This document shows positions 46,251-57,719 of a stretch of 64,000 nucleotides of DNA, one piece after another. Numbering within the stretch: the stretch's first letter is position 1; every line of letters starts with the position of its first letter. The DNA comes from Cannabis sativa (taxonomy: Eukaryota > Streptophyta > Magnoliopsida > Rosales > Cannabaceae), in assembly GCF_029168945.1 (NCBI RefSeq), contig NC_083605.1, positions 30,269,280-30,333,279 on the forward strand. Direction: 5' to 3'. A program made the position numbers and the translations under genes. The notes beneath the pieces are model-generated. The model had not been told where the DNA came from, did not search any database, and worked only from the letters and a program-made list of their open reading frames with translations.

Positions 46251-48306
46251 TGTAATGCCCTAATGCTAAGGCACGCTACAGTGCTTTTTCAATTATAGTG
46301 CAATTTTTGCTAACCAAAGAATTTTCTCGAAAAACGTGTCAAATTTAAACTTTTGTATTAAATATTAAACTTTATAATATAATGAAATATTTACAAGTGC
46401 CGGGATCCCGTTTTTAAACTTTGTAAAACTAATATTCCAAAATACATATTTTTCAGGTCGTACAACGACTAACAAAATACAATCCCCAGATGTCCTGAGA
46501 TTGAACACTCCAGGTCGCGCTGCTTCAACATGTACAATCTCATCCGAGCTCAGGTTCACTCCTGTTCAGCCTTTGCCTTTCCTTTACCTACACACGAAAG
46601 TAGAACTGTGAGTCAACAGACTCAGTAAGAAAAGCATACAACATATTATATAATTTTCCGACTTGTACTTAGGCGCCCATACACCTATTTACAAGGCTTA
46701 ACAAATGAGTACGAACGTTCCATACTAAGGTATAACCACTATACCACATGCACTACGTACCTCGATGTACGAGTGTTGGTAGGGTTTGCTCATACCCTGA
46801 GTACCTTTGAGTGATATACCACGCACTCCCAGTACCTTACCGTACTTATGCTGGTATCACGGTACTCTCAGATAACATTCACTGTACCAACGCACTCTAT
46901 ACTATAATCGTATAAGTGTTGGTAGTGCGAATAACATTTTAAGCATGCATATACACATAACATATACATACACTCAGATATTCATATCACATATTATATA
47001 CAGTTCTTACCTGTTTTCCGAATTCAAGTGTGCTGGCCGACCTGAACGGAAATGCTCGTGCTAGATGGATGCCCTAATCACATTAATTGTAACACAGATG
47101 AGTGACTCGCTAAATCACTTTCCGGGGACTTAAATTTGAAACTAAAAGTTTCCCTATCGATAAACAACATGGCAATACTCTAAATATCTCAAAATTGGGC
47201 AAAACTAGGGTTCCAAAAATTCACCCAACCGGCAGACCGATTCCCAACCGGAAGTCCGGTTCTGGGTCACCAACCGGTCGACCAGTTGCCATAGGTCCCC
47301 CAGAACCGGAATTCCGGTTTTGTACTGGTAACCCGAAAAATCTCCCCTTGAACTCAAAACTCAACCAAACTTAACCAAACTCTCCAGGGTACCTATACAA
47401 TGCATAAACAACCATTTCCAACCAGAATTTCACAGAACAATCCATCAATACTCAAGTTGCCATTAAAGCTTAAAACTTTGAACTCAAAGCTCAAAGTTGC
47501 ATAGAACCAACAATAAACCTTAAAACCAGCTGCTATGAACTTAGATTAACTCAAATGAACCCTAACATTCGGACTAAACAAACATCACACTCTAACAGCC
47601 ACTATCTAGCAAAAACATAACTTGAAATTAATGAAAACCTAGAAAAATACAACTAAAGAAGAACTAGAGTTACCTTTGATCAACCTCCTTGAATTCCTTG
47701 CTGAAATCCCAAAAAAAAAACTATTGAATTAAGGTGATTCTCCTTTGGTTTTGGTCCCAGCCGAAAGAGAGAAAGAGAGAGGGTTCAAGAGAGTGAATTC
47801 CAATTTTTTTGATTTTTCTTCAAATGAGAAATGGATTTTCTCTAGCTAATTCCTTGCTGAAATTAAAAGCCACTTGTCACTTCCCTAGGCAGCCACCACA
47901 CTATTCCTTAAAAAGACTTAAATGCCCTTAAGGTTAAGCTTAGGTATCTTCCAAGACTAGGGGTAAAATGGTCAAATCCCATAACCCCGCTCAACCCCGA
48001 TAATTTATTTTCTCTAAAATATTTCCCACTAAGAAATAAGTTCTAAACTTACCCATGTGATCAAACTAGCCATCCATCGCATTTTCCGTTGTCGCCGAGC
48101 AAAAATTATAAAAATAAAATATTTCACATATAAACTAAATAATACCCCTAGAGTTTAATAAAATCTCGAGAATTGAGAAATTATAACTCTAATATTTATT
48201 TCTAAATATTGCGGTCCACAATTAAATAAATTCACAATAATAATAAAATAATAAAAATTAGTGCTAATTGCCTTTACTAATCCAAATTACTAAAGCGGTC
48301 ATTACA
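46251..48306 (-). repeat. 3' LTR of element G
   Basis: 2056 bp with outer end TGTAATGCCC (46251) and inner end GGTCATTACA (48306). A cluster of AACCGG- and GGAATTCC-type palindromes lies at about 47225-47320, the counterpart of that in element I, and GTAC-rich inverted repeats lie at about 46750-46900. Confidence 0.85.
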
Positions 48307-48318
48307 ATTATCCCCCCG
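48307..48318 (-). promoter_or_regulatory. Polypurine tract of element G
   Basis: ATTATCCCCCCG on the + strand, the reverse of the GGGGGGATA tract before the LTR of element I, placed directly inside the LTR. Confidence 0.75.
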
Positions 48319-48714
48319 TTAATAGGATTTCGTCCTTGAAATCTAACCTGAATAGCTCTGGATGTTGAGTCCTCATATCAGACTCCAATTCCCAGGTGGC
48401 TTCCTCCACCTTGCTGTTCCTCCAGAGCACCTTAACCAGAGCAATAGTCATATTTCAAAGAACTTTTTCTTTTCTATCCAAAATCTATACAGGTTGCTCT
48501 TCATAGGATAAGTCTGATTGAAGTTCAAGGGCTTCATAACTCAATATATGAGTCGAGTCTGACACACATTTCCTCAACATAGAAATGTGAAACACGTTAT
48601 GAACAGTTGATGACGATGGTGGTAAGGCTAGCCGATATGCTACCTGCCCGACCTTCTCGAGTATCTGAAATGGCCCAATGAATCTAGGACCTAACTTACC
48701 CTTCTTCCCGAAGC
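48319..48714 (-). pseudogene. Integrase C-terminus and chromodomain of element G
   Basis: The minus-strand frame gives FGKKGKLGPRFIGPFQILEK, VGQVAYRLALPP, HISMLRK, SYEEQPV and then the chromodomain segments ILDRKEKVL, LVKVLWRNSK and EEATWELESDM, closely matching element I. Two in-frame stops (after EEQPV and after KEKVL) fit CAG to TAG and CGA to TGA. The upstream part of pol is displaced by E beyond the window. Confidence 0.85.
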
Positions 48715-48753
48715 TGATGGAAATTATTTTACCAGGGTCTTAGATCTACTCAC
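48715..48753 (-). repeat. Element E 3' LTR, outer 39 bp
   Basis: TGATGGAAATTATTTTACC followed by the usual LTR end sequence to CTACTCAC. This is exactly the piece missing from the LTR at 57720-59568. The last five bases CTCAC (48749-48753) are the target duplication made by D. Confidence 0.92.
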
Positions 48754-50640
48754 TATTGGAATTTATTTTACCAGGATCTTAGATCTACTCACAAGTATGT
48801 TGTTTAACACCCTAAATATGAACTTTCTAAAACGATAAAATAAACACATATAAAGTTAAGAAAACCTTAGATTGATGCAGCGGAATTAATGTCTCCTTCC
48901 ACTCAGATCTCTAACCCTTGTATCCTTTCTGTCGCTGAGTATTATCAAGATCTGAGCCAGAATGTCCTTCTCTTTGTGTGTGATCCTTCACAGTCTTCCA
49001 ATCTATGATTGAGTTACCACTTGCTGTGTGTGGGCACTTTCTCTATCACTAAGGTTCGAAATTTATGAAGAAGAAAAGAGAGAGAGAGGTTCGGCCAAAG
49101 AATAGAAAAGGGAAGGCTCAGTTTTCTGAAGAGAGAATTTTCTGACAGAAAGCTTATGAAAACTTATAATTTGACTAAGCCATCACTTTCTATTTATAGG
49201 CAACTACTAGGTTTAGGTTAGGAATTATTTGGCATTAAAATAATGAAAATATCAATTTGAAAAACCTATTTAAGTGGTCGGCCATGGTGTGAGTAATGGG
49301 CCCCACTTGGTTTTGCAGTTTTCACAAATTTTATTTCTATTTTCTCAAAAACGCCAATTTTCGAATTCTAACCATTTAAATGCCGAAACTAATTATTTAA
49401 TAACTAAAATAGATTATTAAATAATATTGTCATTTAATTTAATTATTAATTAGACATATAAAGTCTATTAATAAATAAATAAACCTAGAATCTCTTTTCT
49501 TTACAATTTCGACCCTGCTTAGTGAAAATTCACAAATTAGACATAGTCTAACTTTAGAATTATAATTGATTAATCACGAATCAATTATTGAGTCTTACAA
49601 GCAGTATGTTCTCAACTAGAATGGGGACCATGGATCTATATGCTGAGCTTCCAATAAGTGGACCGAATTTACTAAGTAAATTCCTACTTATTAATTCTTC
49701 GTTGAATCCACTCTTAGAACTTAGAATTGCATTCTCTGACTTATATAGAGCATATAATATGTTCCACGATATAGATATGCTATCTCAATTAACCATTGTT
49801 ATAATCTTATTGTGATCAAAGATCCTCTATATAGATGATTTACATCGAGATGGGATAATTTTACCATTCTCACCCCTCAATGTATTTTGCCCCTTAAAAC
49901 ACTTAGCTACCTGTAAATGATGTTTAGTGATCTAAGAATTAGTCACTTAAACAAGAGCTCATCCATTTACTTCTATTTGCTAAGCTCAAAGGGAATCATC
50001 ACTTGACTTCTATACACCGGTAGAAGCTATAGATTCCATATTTATGTTCAGCACTCCCACTCAATCATACTATCATGTTCCCAAAATATACGTATCACCC
50101 TGACCCAAAAGTAGGCTTAACTAATAAATCAAAGAACATGAATAGTACTCCTGAGTTGAGCCTAAGCATATCAGGATTTAGCTTCTTTTAATCTTAAGAT
50201 CAACTACTGATATTGACTTGAAAAGATATGACGGTAAGTTTGTAATATCTTAACTAAGTTGCAATATCGGTCCAGTCCAATGTATACTCCATACATTCGA
50301 AACTAGTATACTTTACTAATGTCCTGGAGAGAACATAACACTTACTCCAAGTGTAAGTACACATCATCACTGATTATCACATTAGTGTAAATCCAAAACA
50401 CTGATGAAACAGGGACTTAGTCTTTTGATTCATATGATCACAATCACATTCCACTGTGATGACCATACTGTAATTGTGAATAAACATGTGATCTGGATTT
50501 AACTGATTTTGTGTATAAATGTAATAAACATATTAAACCATTAGAATGTAAATTTCATGCAAACATAAATCACTTCAAATTTCTTATATTGATAACTAAT
50601 CAGATTGTAAAGGGTTTTATTTAGGGCACAAAACCCAACA
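48754..50640 (-). repeat. 3' LTR of element D
   Basis: 1887 bp. Outer end TATTGG (from TGTTGG), inner end CCCAACA. TATA region TCTATTTATAG at about 49189-49199. The LTR matches 56499-57719 over its inner two thirds. Confidence 0.93.
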
Positions 50641-50655
50641 AACTCCCACTTGCAC
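50641..50655 (-). promoter_or_regulatory. Polypurine tract of element D
   Basis: AACTCCCACTTGCAC on the + strand is the reverse complement of GTGCAAGTGGGAGTT, identical to the tract before the A 3' LTR. Confidence 0.8.
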
Positions 50656-52430
50656 TAACATAAAACAAACTGTGCAAATAAATCAATATGATGTCTTGAT
50701 CATCAGATCAAGTGTAGTATATTTGAATGCACCCAAACTTTTGGAAACTAGTTCATAAAATATTTATGAAACATCCTTTACTATATGCTTTACTCATCAA
50801 GGGATACTGAAATCCTTAATGTTTTAAAGTACATCTGAATAAACAGAAGACATATCTCTCATATTTTAAAATATGAAATTGAGATAATATAGTGTAGACT
50901 TTTCTTCAGTAAAAAAACTTTCTGGTAATTTCGAATTTACAAAGTTATAAATCTTCTTTGGTAGAGCTTGAATTATTATAGAATAACTCCTCCACCCCCA
51001 GAGTAACCACCATCTCATAATTCGAATGAGTTGGGGTAGATACAAGGATAACTGATTTACAGTTCCTTAATATCTAACATATAGATCACTTTCATAAATC
51101 TTTCTTGAAAATCTTCTAATGTTCCTTATTTGAATACATCTCAGATAGCTCCCACTCAGTAGCAGATGTCTGGTTAAATAATACTTTTAACCTCTTTATT
51201 GTTTGGAGAGTTATCTAGTTGTGACTTTTGTATTAGTCTGAAACTTTAAGTTAAGACTAAGTCATCAACATAGCAGACTAGTATTTGAAGTGAAAAATGC
51301 ATGCCAGAGATTAAGTAATCAAAATTAAGATACCATAAAATGTTATGAGAATTAAGAAATCTAGGTTCAAGTCATTCGAATAGACTGAACTAGAATACTT
51401 TTATTTTATTCTCATAATTCTGATAAGTTATATCTATCCACGTGAATGGTTAGATTTGCTTTTCAGTAGTGTTCTTAAGTTCCTATCACAAGTGTCAACC
51501 TAATGAAGATGGGTATAGAATTTTAAAATTCTCCCACTCAATTAAGGTAGTGTGAAACATTATCAAAGAACTTTTATAGGTATCAAACTTTTACTACTAC
51601 AGTAAAACGAATTGGAACATACAATCAAGATCAAGGATTTATATTGATAATAGCTAAGTCATTATATTACTTCCATGTTTAAAGAAAATATGTGTTACAT
51701 AGGATATTGTGAAGTAAACTCCACCCCTAAGTATATAGAGATCCACCCCTAAGTATATAGAGATTATGATCCACCCCTAAAGGTTGTAAAGATCATGATT
51801 CTCTAAGTGTGATAGAGTTTATGTGGAGTTGAAAACAATCCAGAGTTCATTAGATATAAAAGATCGTTGAACTGCATAGTTTTCTTAACTTTTCTCCACC
51901 CCTATCAGATCAAAAGATCCTTTTATTAAACAAATTCTTAATAATTGTATTAGAATTAACAATTATTAATAAACATAGAAAATATTTCTATGTTTATTTA
52001 ATATAACTCTATGAAGAGTTGTAAATATTATAGAAATTGTATCAATAATAAAAACACTTACACATACAAACATATAAATATAATGTGGTAATTGTTGTTT
52101 AAGATAAAGTAAATGAAGCTCAATCTCATAAATTGTAATTGGTTTGAATAAAAAAAATAAACTTTATTAATAATAAAAAAAAAAGTATTGCAACAATATG
52201 AGAAAAACAGGGATGAACATCCCTAACTAAAATTCGAAATCTAAATTGTCTTTAAACTAAAACAATTAATTCAAAATTAGATAAAAGAGCTTCATTCTCC
52301 AACTTGGACGACTTCACCCTTGGTCCAGCTTTTCGATCCAACTCATGAAGATAACATCTGAGTTCAAGTAGCTTGGCCTATAAGAAGAAGAAACAAGTAA
52401 ACAAAGTTAGTCCAGAATCATAAATCCAAT
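50656..52430 (-). pseudogene. Element D: decayed, shortened pol
   Basis: Minus-strand codons for the protease motif WIYDSG appear at about 52400-52425 (the following S-T-N-H is altered). Reverse-transcriptase motifs remain as YVDDLV at about 51254-51273 and PDICY at about 51140-51160, with stop codons around them. Integrase motifs are absent: the distance from protease to YVDD is about 1.15 kb. A short tandem repeat built on TCCACCCCTAAGTATATAGA lies at about 51719-51780. No frame longer than about 60 codons remains. Confidence 0.65.
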
Positions 52431-52453
52431 TGGATAATAATTCACTAAAACTC

Positions 52454-53323
52454 TTAGAGTTTATAGAAAGAAATACCTTGTTTCTTTGCAAGAAGTTTAG
52501 GACATTGGGGTTTCCAATGACCTTTCTCATTGCAGTAGAAACACTTTCCTTTGAGTGTAGCATCACCAGAAGCAGTAGCCTTTTTGTTTTTCATGGCTTT
52601 TGCACGCTTCTTGGTGTTTTTCCACTTCTTCTTCGATTTGGGTTTAGAAGCAGAGGCAACATTTGCTTCAGGTTTTACCGTCCCATTACCATTCCCAGAA
52701 TTTTGAGGCTTACTCCCTTTCTTCTTGGGTCCTCCAATCAAATTTTCATAAGTCTAAAGGTCATTGACTAACTCATGAAAGTCTATGTCCTTCTTATTCA
52801 TGACATAATTTGATGTGTAGAGTAGAAATGCTGGAGTCAGACTATTCAAGATAAGGCTCACTTGAGTAGTATGATACATTTCAGCACCATGATCCTGGGC
52901 TTCTTGGAAATAACTTGCCATGAGGAGAACATGATCACGCACGTTTTGATGGGGTTCCATCCGTGCATTGATGTACTTCTTAGTCGCGTCAAAGCGAGAC
53001 TGAAGAGATGCCCTACCGAATAGCTCAGTTAACTTCCTCATTACTTCAGTAGCCTTTTCGGTTTTAGAAAACCGAGTTTTGAGGGTGTCAACCATGCTGG
53101 AAAGCATAAAGTATAGAGCTTTGTCATTTGCTTTCTGCCAACGCTCATACTTTTCTTTCACAGCTTTGGATGCATTATCCCCCGGCACTTCAGGAGACGG
53201 CTCAGTTAACACAAACAAGGCACTTTCTCCTATGAGAGCAATATTAATGTTCTCATTCCATTTAGGGAAGTTAGATCCATTTAGCTTATTTTCAGTCAAC
53301 AGTGATAACATGGAATTCATCAT
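52454..53323 (-). pseudogene. gag of element D, one stop from intact
   Basis: About 289 codons with one in-frame TAG near 52742 and otherwise no frame break. The N-terminus has LTENKLNGSNFPKWNENIN; the helical gag domain contains FYML-like FMLSSMVDTL, LFGRASLQSRF and LILNSLTPAF; the tail is lysine-rich and ends with the zinc knuckle CFYCNEKGHWKPQC, all four ligands present. The stop lies in DL-stop-TYENLIGG where C reads DLQTFENLIGG, so it fits CAG to TAG. A Gag this well preserved beside a collapsed pol suggests selection on gag during amplification of the subfamily. The chosen start is the methionine at 53323; a second one follows directly. Confidence 0.88.
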
Positions 53324-53469
53324 TATTATACAGGATACTACAAAATAATAGAAATCAATAATGGTTTAACACAAAATCAATTCAGAAATTATAAGCACAT
53401 AGCATGTAGGAATGATATGAGAAAATACTAAAAAATACAATCCTAAATAATTTCCAAGGTTTTTCAACA

Positions 53470-53860
53470 AACTGATATCAGTGTCCCGTTTAGGCGAGAG
53501 TCAAAGCTACCATCCATTGAATAGAGTTGTCAGCTCATCTAAAATGTTAAACATTCTAGCAACCTTTTATTCGATCAAGATTGGAATCCAGCGTTGTCCC
53601 GTTTAGGCGAGAGTCAAGGCTATTCTATCTTATGAGCTTCTACCATTGTTTCATAATTTGCAAGTCACATATGGTCGCCACCATTAGGGTGATCCATACC
53701 ATATAAAACACTTACAAACTACTTGTCTTTCGAGATTAAACGGTGCGAAATTGCTAATGAACGTTCCTCCATTAGGGAGGATTACTCACTAAAACAAACG
53801 CGATGTAAAACCAACAATGGAGATCGAATATCTTAATAATAATAAAGCTCATTCTTTAAA
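53470..53860 (-). promoter_or_regulatory. Conserved leader block of element D
   Basis: Reverse copies of GACTCTCGCCTAAACGGGAC at 53596-53615 and 53483-53502, perfect in both places and 113 bases apart. The CCTCCATTAGGGAGG palindrome is at about 53769-53783. It begins about 150 bp upstream of gag. Confidence 0.75.
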
Positions 53861-56498
53861 ATGTATTTTCTTTATTATTCTAATAAATATATTCAATAAA
53901 TATCGATTTAGAATTAAAATTCTAAATAAGAATTTAATTTAATATTTATAAAATTATACTTAGATGGTGATTGAAATAAATTGAATTATTTCCATCTTAG
54001 TAGTAATTTTGAATATAAATATTAAGAAAAATTAATTTAAGTTGTATTAATTTAAATTAATTTGCAACTTAAAATAAATTTTCATAAGAATATATTTATT
54101 GTATTCGAAAAATAAAGTATAAAACTATACAAATTTTCGAAAATACTTAAATAATAAATACTTAGAAAAAATACTTCAAGCAAAAATTTCACCTATCTAG
54201 ATTTTTCTTGACTAATTAATTCAATTTCTAATAATATACTTTAATTCCTTTATTTTAAATTAATCAATAAATGAAAAAATCATTGATTTAAGTTGGTCAA
54301 AGAATTAATTAAAATAAATAATTAATTTACAACTTAATCTATTTTTCAAGATAAATTCAAAATCATCTTGCATAATTAAAATGCAATTTCGAAATTGATT
54401 AATAAATAAAGAAAAAATATATATTTTGAAAATTATTTAAATTTAAGTTGAAAAATTATTTCAACCTAAAAATAATTTTCTATTTAATTAAGTGTCATGA
54501 AAAAATAAATATTTAAGTGTCATGATGAAAATCAACTTAGATATTTAATTTTTCAATTTAATTGAATGTATTAAATTCAAGAAATAAATAATTAAGTGTA
54601 GAGAAAGCTTAATTATTAATTTCTAGTTTAATACTAGGAAAAATATACTTAAATAAAATTTATTATTTAAATAATTAATTTCACAATGTATAATATTTTC
54701 CTATTGAAATATTAGAAATAATAAGTAGTCTAGAAATAACTATCTAGAAAATATTTGATTTGACTAAGTATCTTTTCAACAAAAATTTGAAAAATATCTA
54801 ATTTAAGTTGTATAGAAAAAATCTAGAACTTAAATATTTCCAAATTTAGATTTAATTAAATATCAAAAATTAAGTTGCAACCACTTAATTTGAAAAATAT
54901 TCCATTTTAAGTTTAAAACTAACTTAAAAAAATATCTTAAGAATCTTTAATAACTAATGCCTAGGATTCCTCAACTTAATTTTAAATTTAAATAAAATAT
55001 TCAAATTTAAGTTAGATATGACAAATCAGTTAAAATAACTAATTTATAACTTAAATAGGAATATTTAATTAAATAAGCTCCAGAAAGAATCTAGTTAGTT
55101 AAAATTTTTTATTTAATTAAATACAAGAAAAATACAAATAGTTTGTCTAGAAATAATATCTAAACTAAAAGTGTTTTTCTTAAAATTAACTTTAAAATAT
55201 TAAAATGAAAATAAATTTTCATATATTTTAAAAGTTAATTATGTTGCTAATTCAATTTCATTAGGTCAAACTAATGTAATTAACCTAGCATAGTTATTCA
55301 AATCAGGCAAATGGGCCTTCACAATTGGGGTAGTTCATGTGAGGGGGTGCTGGATTCAGTATGTCGTACCCACTTCTATGGCTCCCAACTCTCACACAAG
55401 GCCCAATAGAGAGGAATTTAACCTTAAAATAAATAAATGTTATTAATTGAATAGGTCCAAAAACTAAATGGACCTAAATAAAATCTATCATTGTGTGACA
55501 TTTTATTTAGCAACAACCTATATGCATCTATATAATAAAATAAACATATAGGCTCACACAGGCACACATTTGGATGGATTCTATCATGTTGCTAGGTCAT
55601 ACACAGATGAAAGAAGATTGTAAAATTTACCTGTTACAGATTATATACTTGACCAAGGGAGTCATGAGTTAAAATCAGATCATTGGATTTGTCAACAAGT
55701 TAACCATGACTATTTGCAATCAAGCAATAATAGGTTTTAAAAACTTACAAACAAGCTAAAACACATACTCCTACAACAAGGTTAGCTGGATAGTTGGATG
55801 TAGGAATTATTTAATTTTAAATAAATAAATTTCGAAAAAATAATTAAATAAATAAAAAAATATTTAATTTTAAAAAAATAAAATAAAATACATATATATT
55901 TCGAAATTAATTAAAAAATAATATTTAAAATTAAACCTACAATTTTGAAAAATTAGGTTTCAACTAATCTAAATATCATTTCAAAATTTGCTAACTACTT
56001 TTAAAAATTTAATGTTATTTTATAAATAAAAATTAAATAATAAAAAAAAGATAAATAAATATCTTTTTCAGATTTTAGATTTAATTTAAATAAATAAAAT
56101 AACAAAATTTAAAAGTTAGCAAAATATCTTACATCTATTTAAAATATCATGATTATAGTTATCTTATTTTAAATTTAAATAAGGTCAAATTATTAAAAAA
56201 AAAATAATTTAAAAAATTTAATATCTAACCTTAAATTTAAAAATAAGATAAGATATAATCAAATTTAAAAATAAGATAGATAATTAAGCAAAAAGATAGA
56301 TATTTACTATTTTTCAAATTCAAATTACACTAATATTCATGATTAAAAAAATATTAAATAATTTAATTATGATAATTAGAATTGAAATAGGAATAGTAAA
56401 TGTCTAAATACAAAACTACACAAAAAATCGGAAGTTAAATCCATGAAAAAGCATGAAAAATCGAAGACAAACGAAAAAAATGCGAGTTGTACGGACAG
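53861..56498 (-). other. AT-rich leader of element D, ending in a deletion junction
   Basis: Non-coding leader homologous to that of A, including the string at about 55346-55366. At its upstream edge it runs to GCGAG (about 56482-56486), is followed by about 12 unmatched bases (TTGTACGGACAG) and then joins the middle of the 5' LTR, so the primer-binding site, the GC-rich island and 656 bp of LTR are deleted. Confidence 0.75.
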
Positions 56499-57719
56499 TA
56501 GATTATTAAATAATATTGTCATTTAATTTAATTATTAATTAGACATATAAAGTCTATTAATAAATAAATAAACTTTTCTTTACAATTTCGACCCTACTTA
56601 GTGCAAATTCACAAATTAGACATAGTCTAACTTTAGAATTATAATTGATTAATCACGAATCAATTATTGAGTCTTACAAGCAGTATGTTCTCAACTAGAA
56701 TGGGGAGCATGGATCTATATGCTCAGCTTCCAATAAGTGGACCGAATTTACTAAGTAAATTTCTACTTATTAATTCTTCGTTGAATCCACTCTTAGAACT
56801 TAGAATTGCACTCTCTGACTTATATAGAGCATATTATATGTTCCACGATATAGATATGCTATCTCATTTAACCATTGTTATAATCTTATTGTGATCAAAG
56901 ATCCTTTATATAGATGATTTACATCAAGATGGAGTAATTTTACCGTTCTCACCCCTCAATGTATTTTGCCCCTTAAAACACTTAGCTACCTGTAAATGAT
57001 GTTTAGTGATCTAAGAATTAGTCACTTAAACAAGAACTCATCCATTTACTTCTATTTGCTAAGCTCGAAGGGAATCATCACTTGACTTCTATACACCAGT
57101 AGAAGCTATAGATTCCATATTTATGTTCAGCACTCCCACTCAATCATACTATCATGTTCCCAAAATATACGTATCACCCTGACCCAAAAGTAGGCTTAAC
57201 TAATAAATCAAAGAACATGAATAGTACTCCTGAGTTGAGCCTAAGCATATCAGGATTTAGCTTCTTTTAATCTTAAGATCAACTACTGATATTGACTTGG
57301 AAAGATATAACGGTAAGTTTGTAATATCTTAACTAAGTTGCAATATGGGTCCAGTCCAATGTATACTCCATACATTCGAAACTAGTATACTTTACTAATG
57401 TCCTGGAGAGAACATAACACTTACTCCAAGTGTAAGTACACATCATCATTGATTATCACATTAGTGTAAATCCAAAACACTGATGAAACAGGGACTTAGT
57501 CTTTTGATTCATATGATCACAATCACATTCCACTGTGATGACGGTACTGTAATTGTGAATAAACAAGTGATCTGGATTTAACTGATTTTGTGTATAAATG
57601 TAATAAACATATTACAGCATTAGCATGTAAATTTCATACAAACATAAATCACTTAAAATTTCTTATATTGATAACTAATCAGATTGTAAAGGGTTTTAGT
57701 TAGGGCACAAAACCCAACA
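56499..57719 (-). repeat. 5' LTR remnant of element D
   Basis: 1221 bp matching 49410-50640. It retains the outer (U3) part ending CCCAACA and lacks the last 656 bp with TATA box, R and U5. About 2% mismatches to its partner by eye. Confidence 0.92.

Larger units (their letters stand above)
46251..48714 (-). mobile_element. Tekay-like gypsy element G, left part
   Basis: Contains the full 3' LTR (46251-48306), the polypurine tract and the C-terminal end of pol with chromodomain; copia element E begins at 48715 and the rest of G must lie right of the window. It is inserted in the reverse-transcriptase domain of H. Family as element I, but in opposite orientation. Confidence 0.85.
48754..57719 (-). 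mobile_element. Copia element D, gag-retaining with collapsed pol, inserted in E LTR
   Basis: Reads right to left: truncated 5' LTR (57719-56499), leader, conserved block, gag (53323-52454), decayed short pol, polypurine tract, complete 3' LTR (50640-48754). It is flanked by CTCAC (48749-48753) and CTCGC (57720-57724), a 5-base duplication with one change, so D inserted in the E LTR. The two LTRs differ by roughly 2% over 1.2 kb by eye, so D is the youngest element of the stack. Loss of the 5' LTR end removed its TATA box and primer-binding site, so this copy is dead. Confidence 0.92.
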
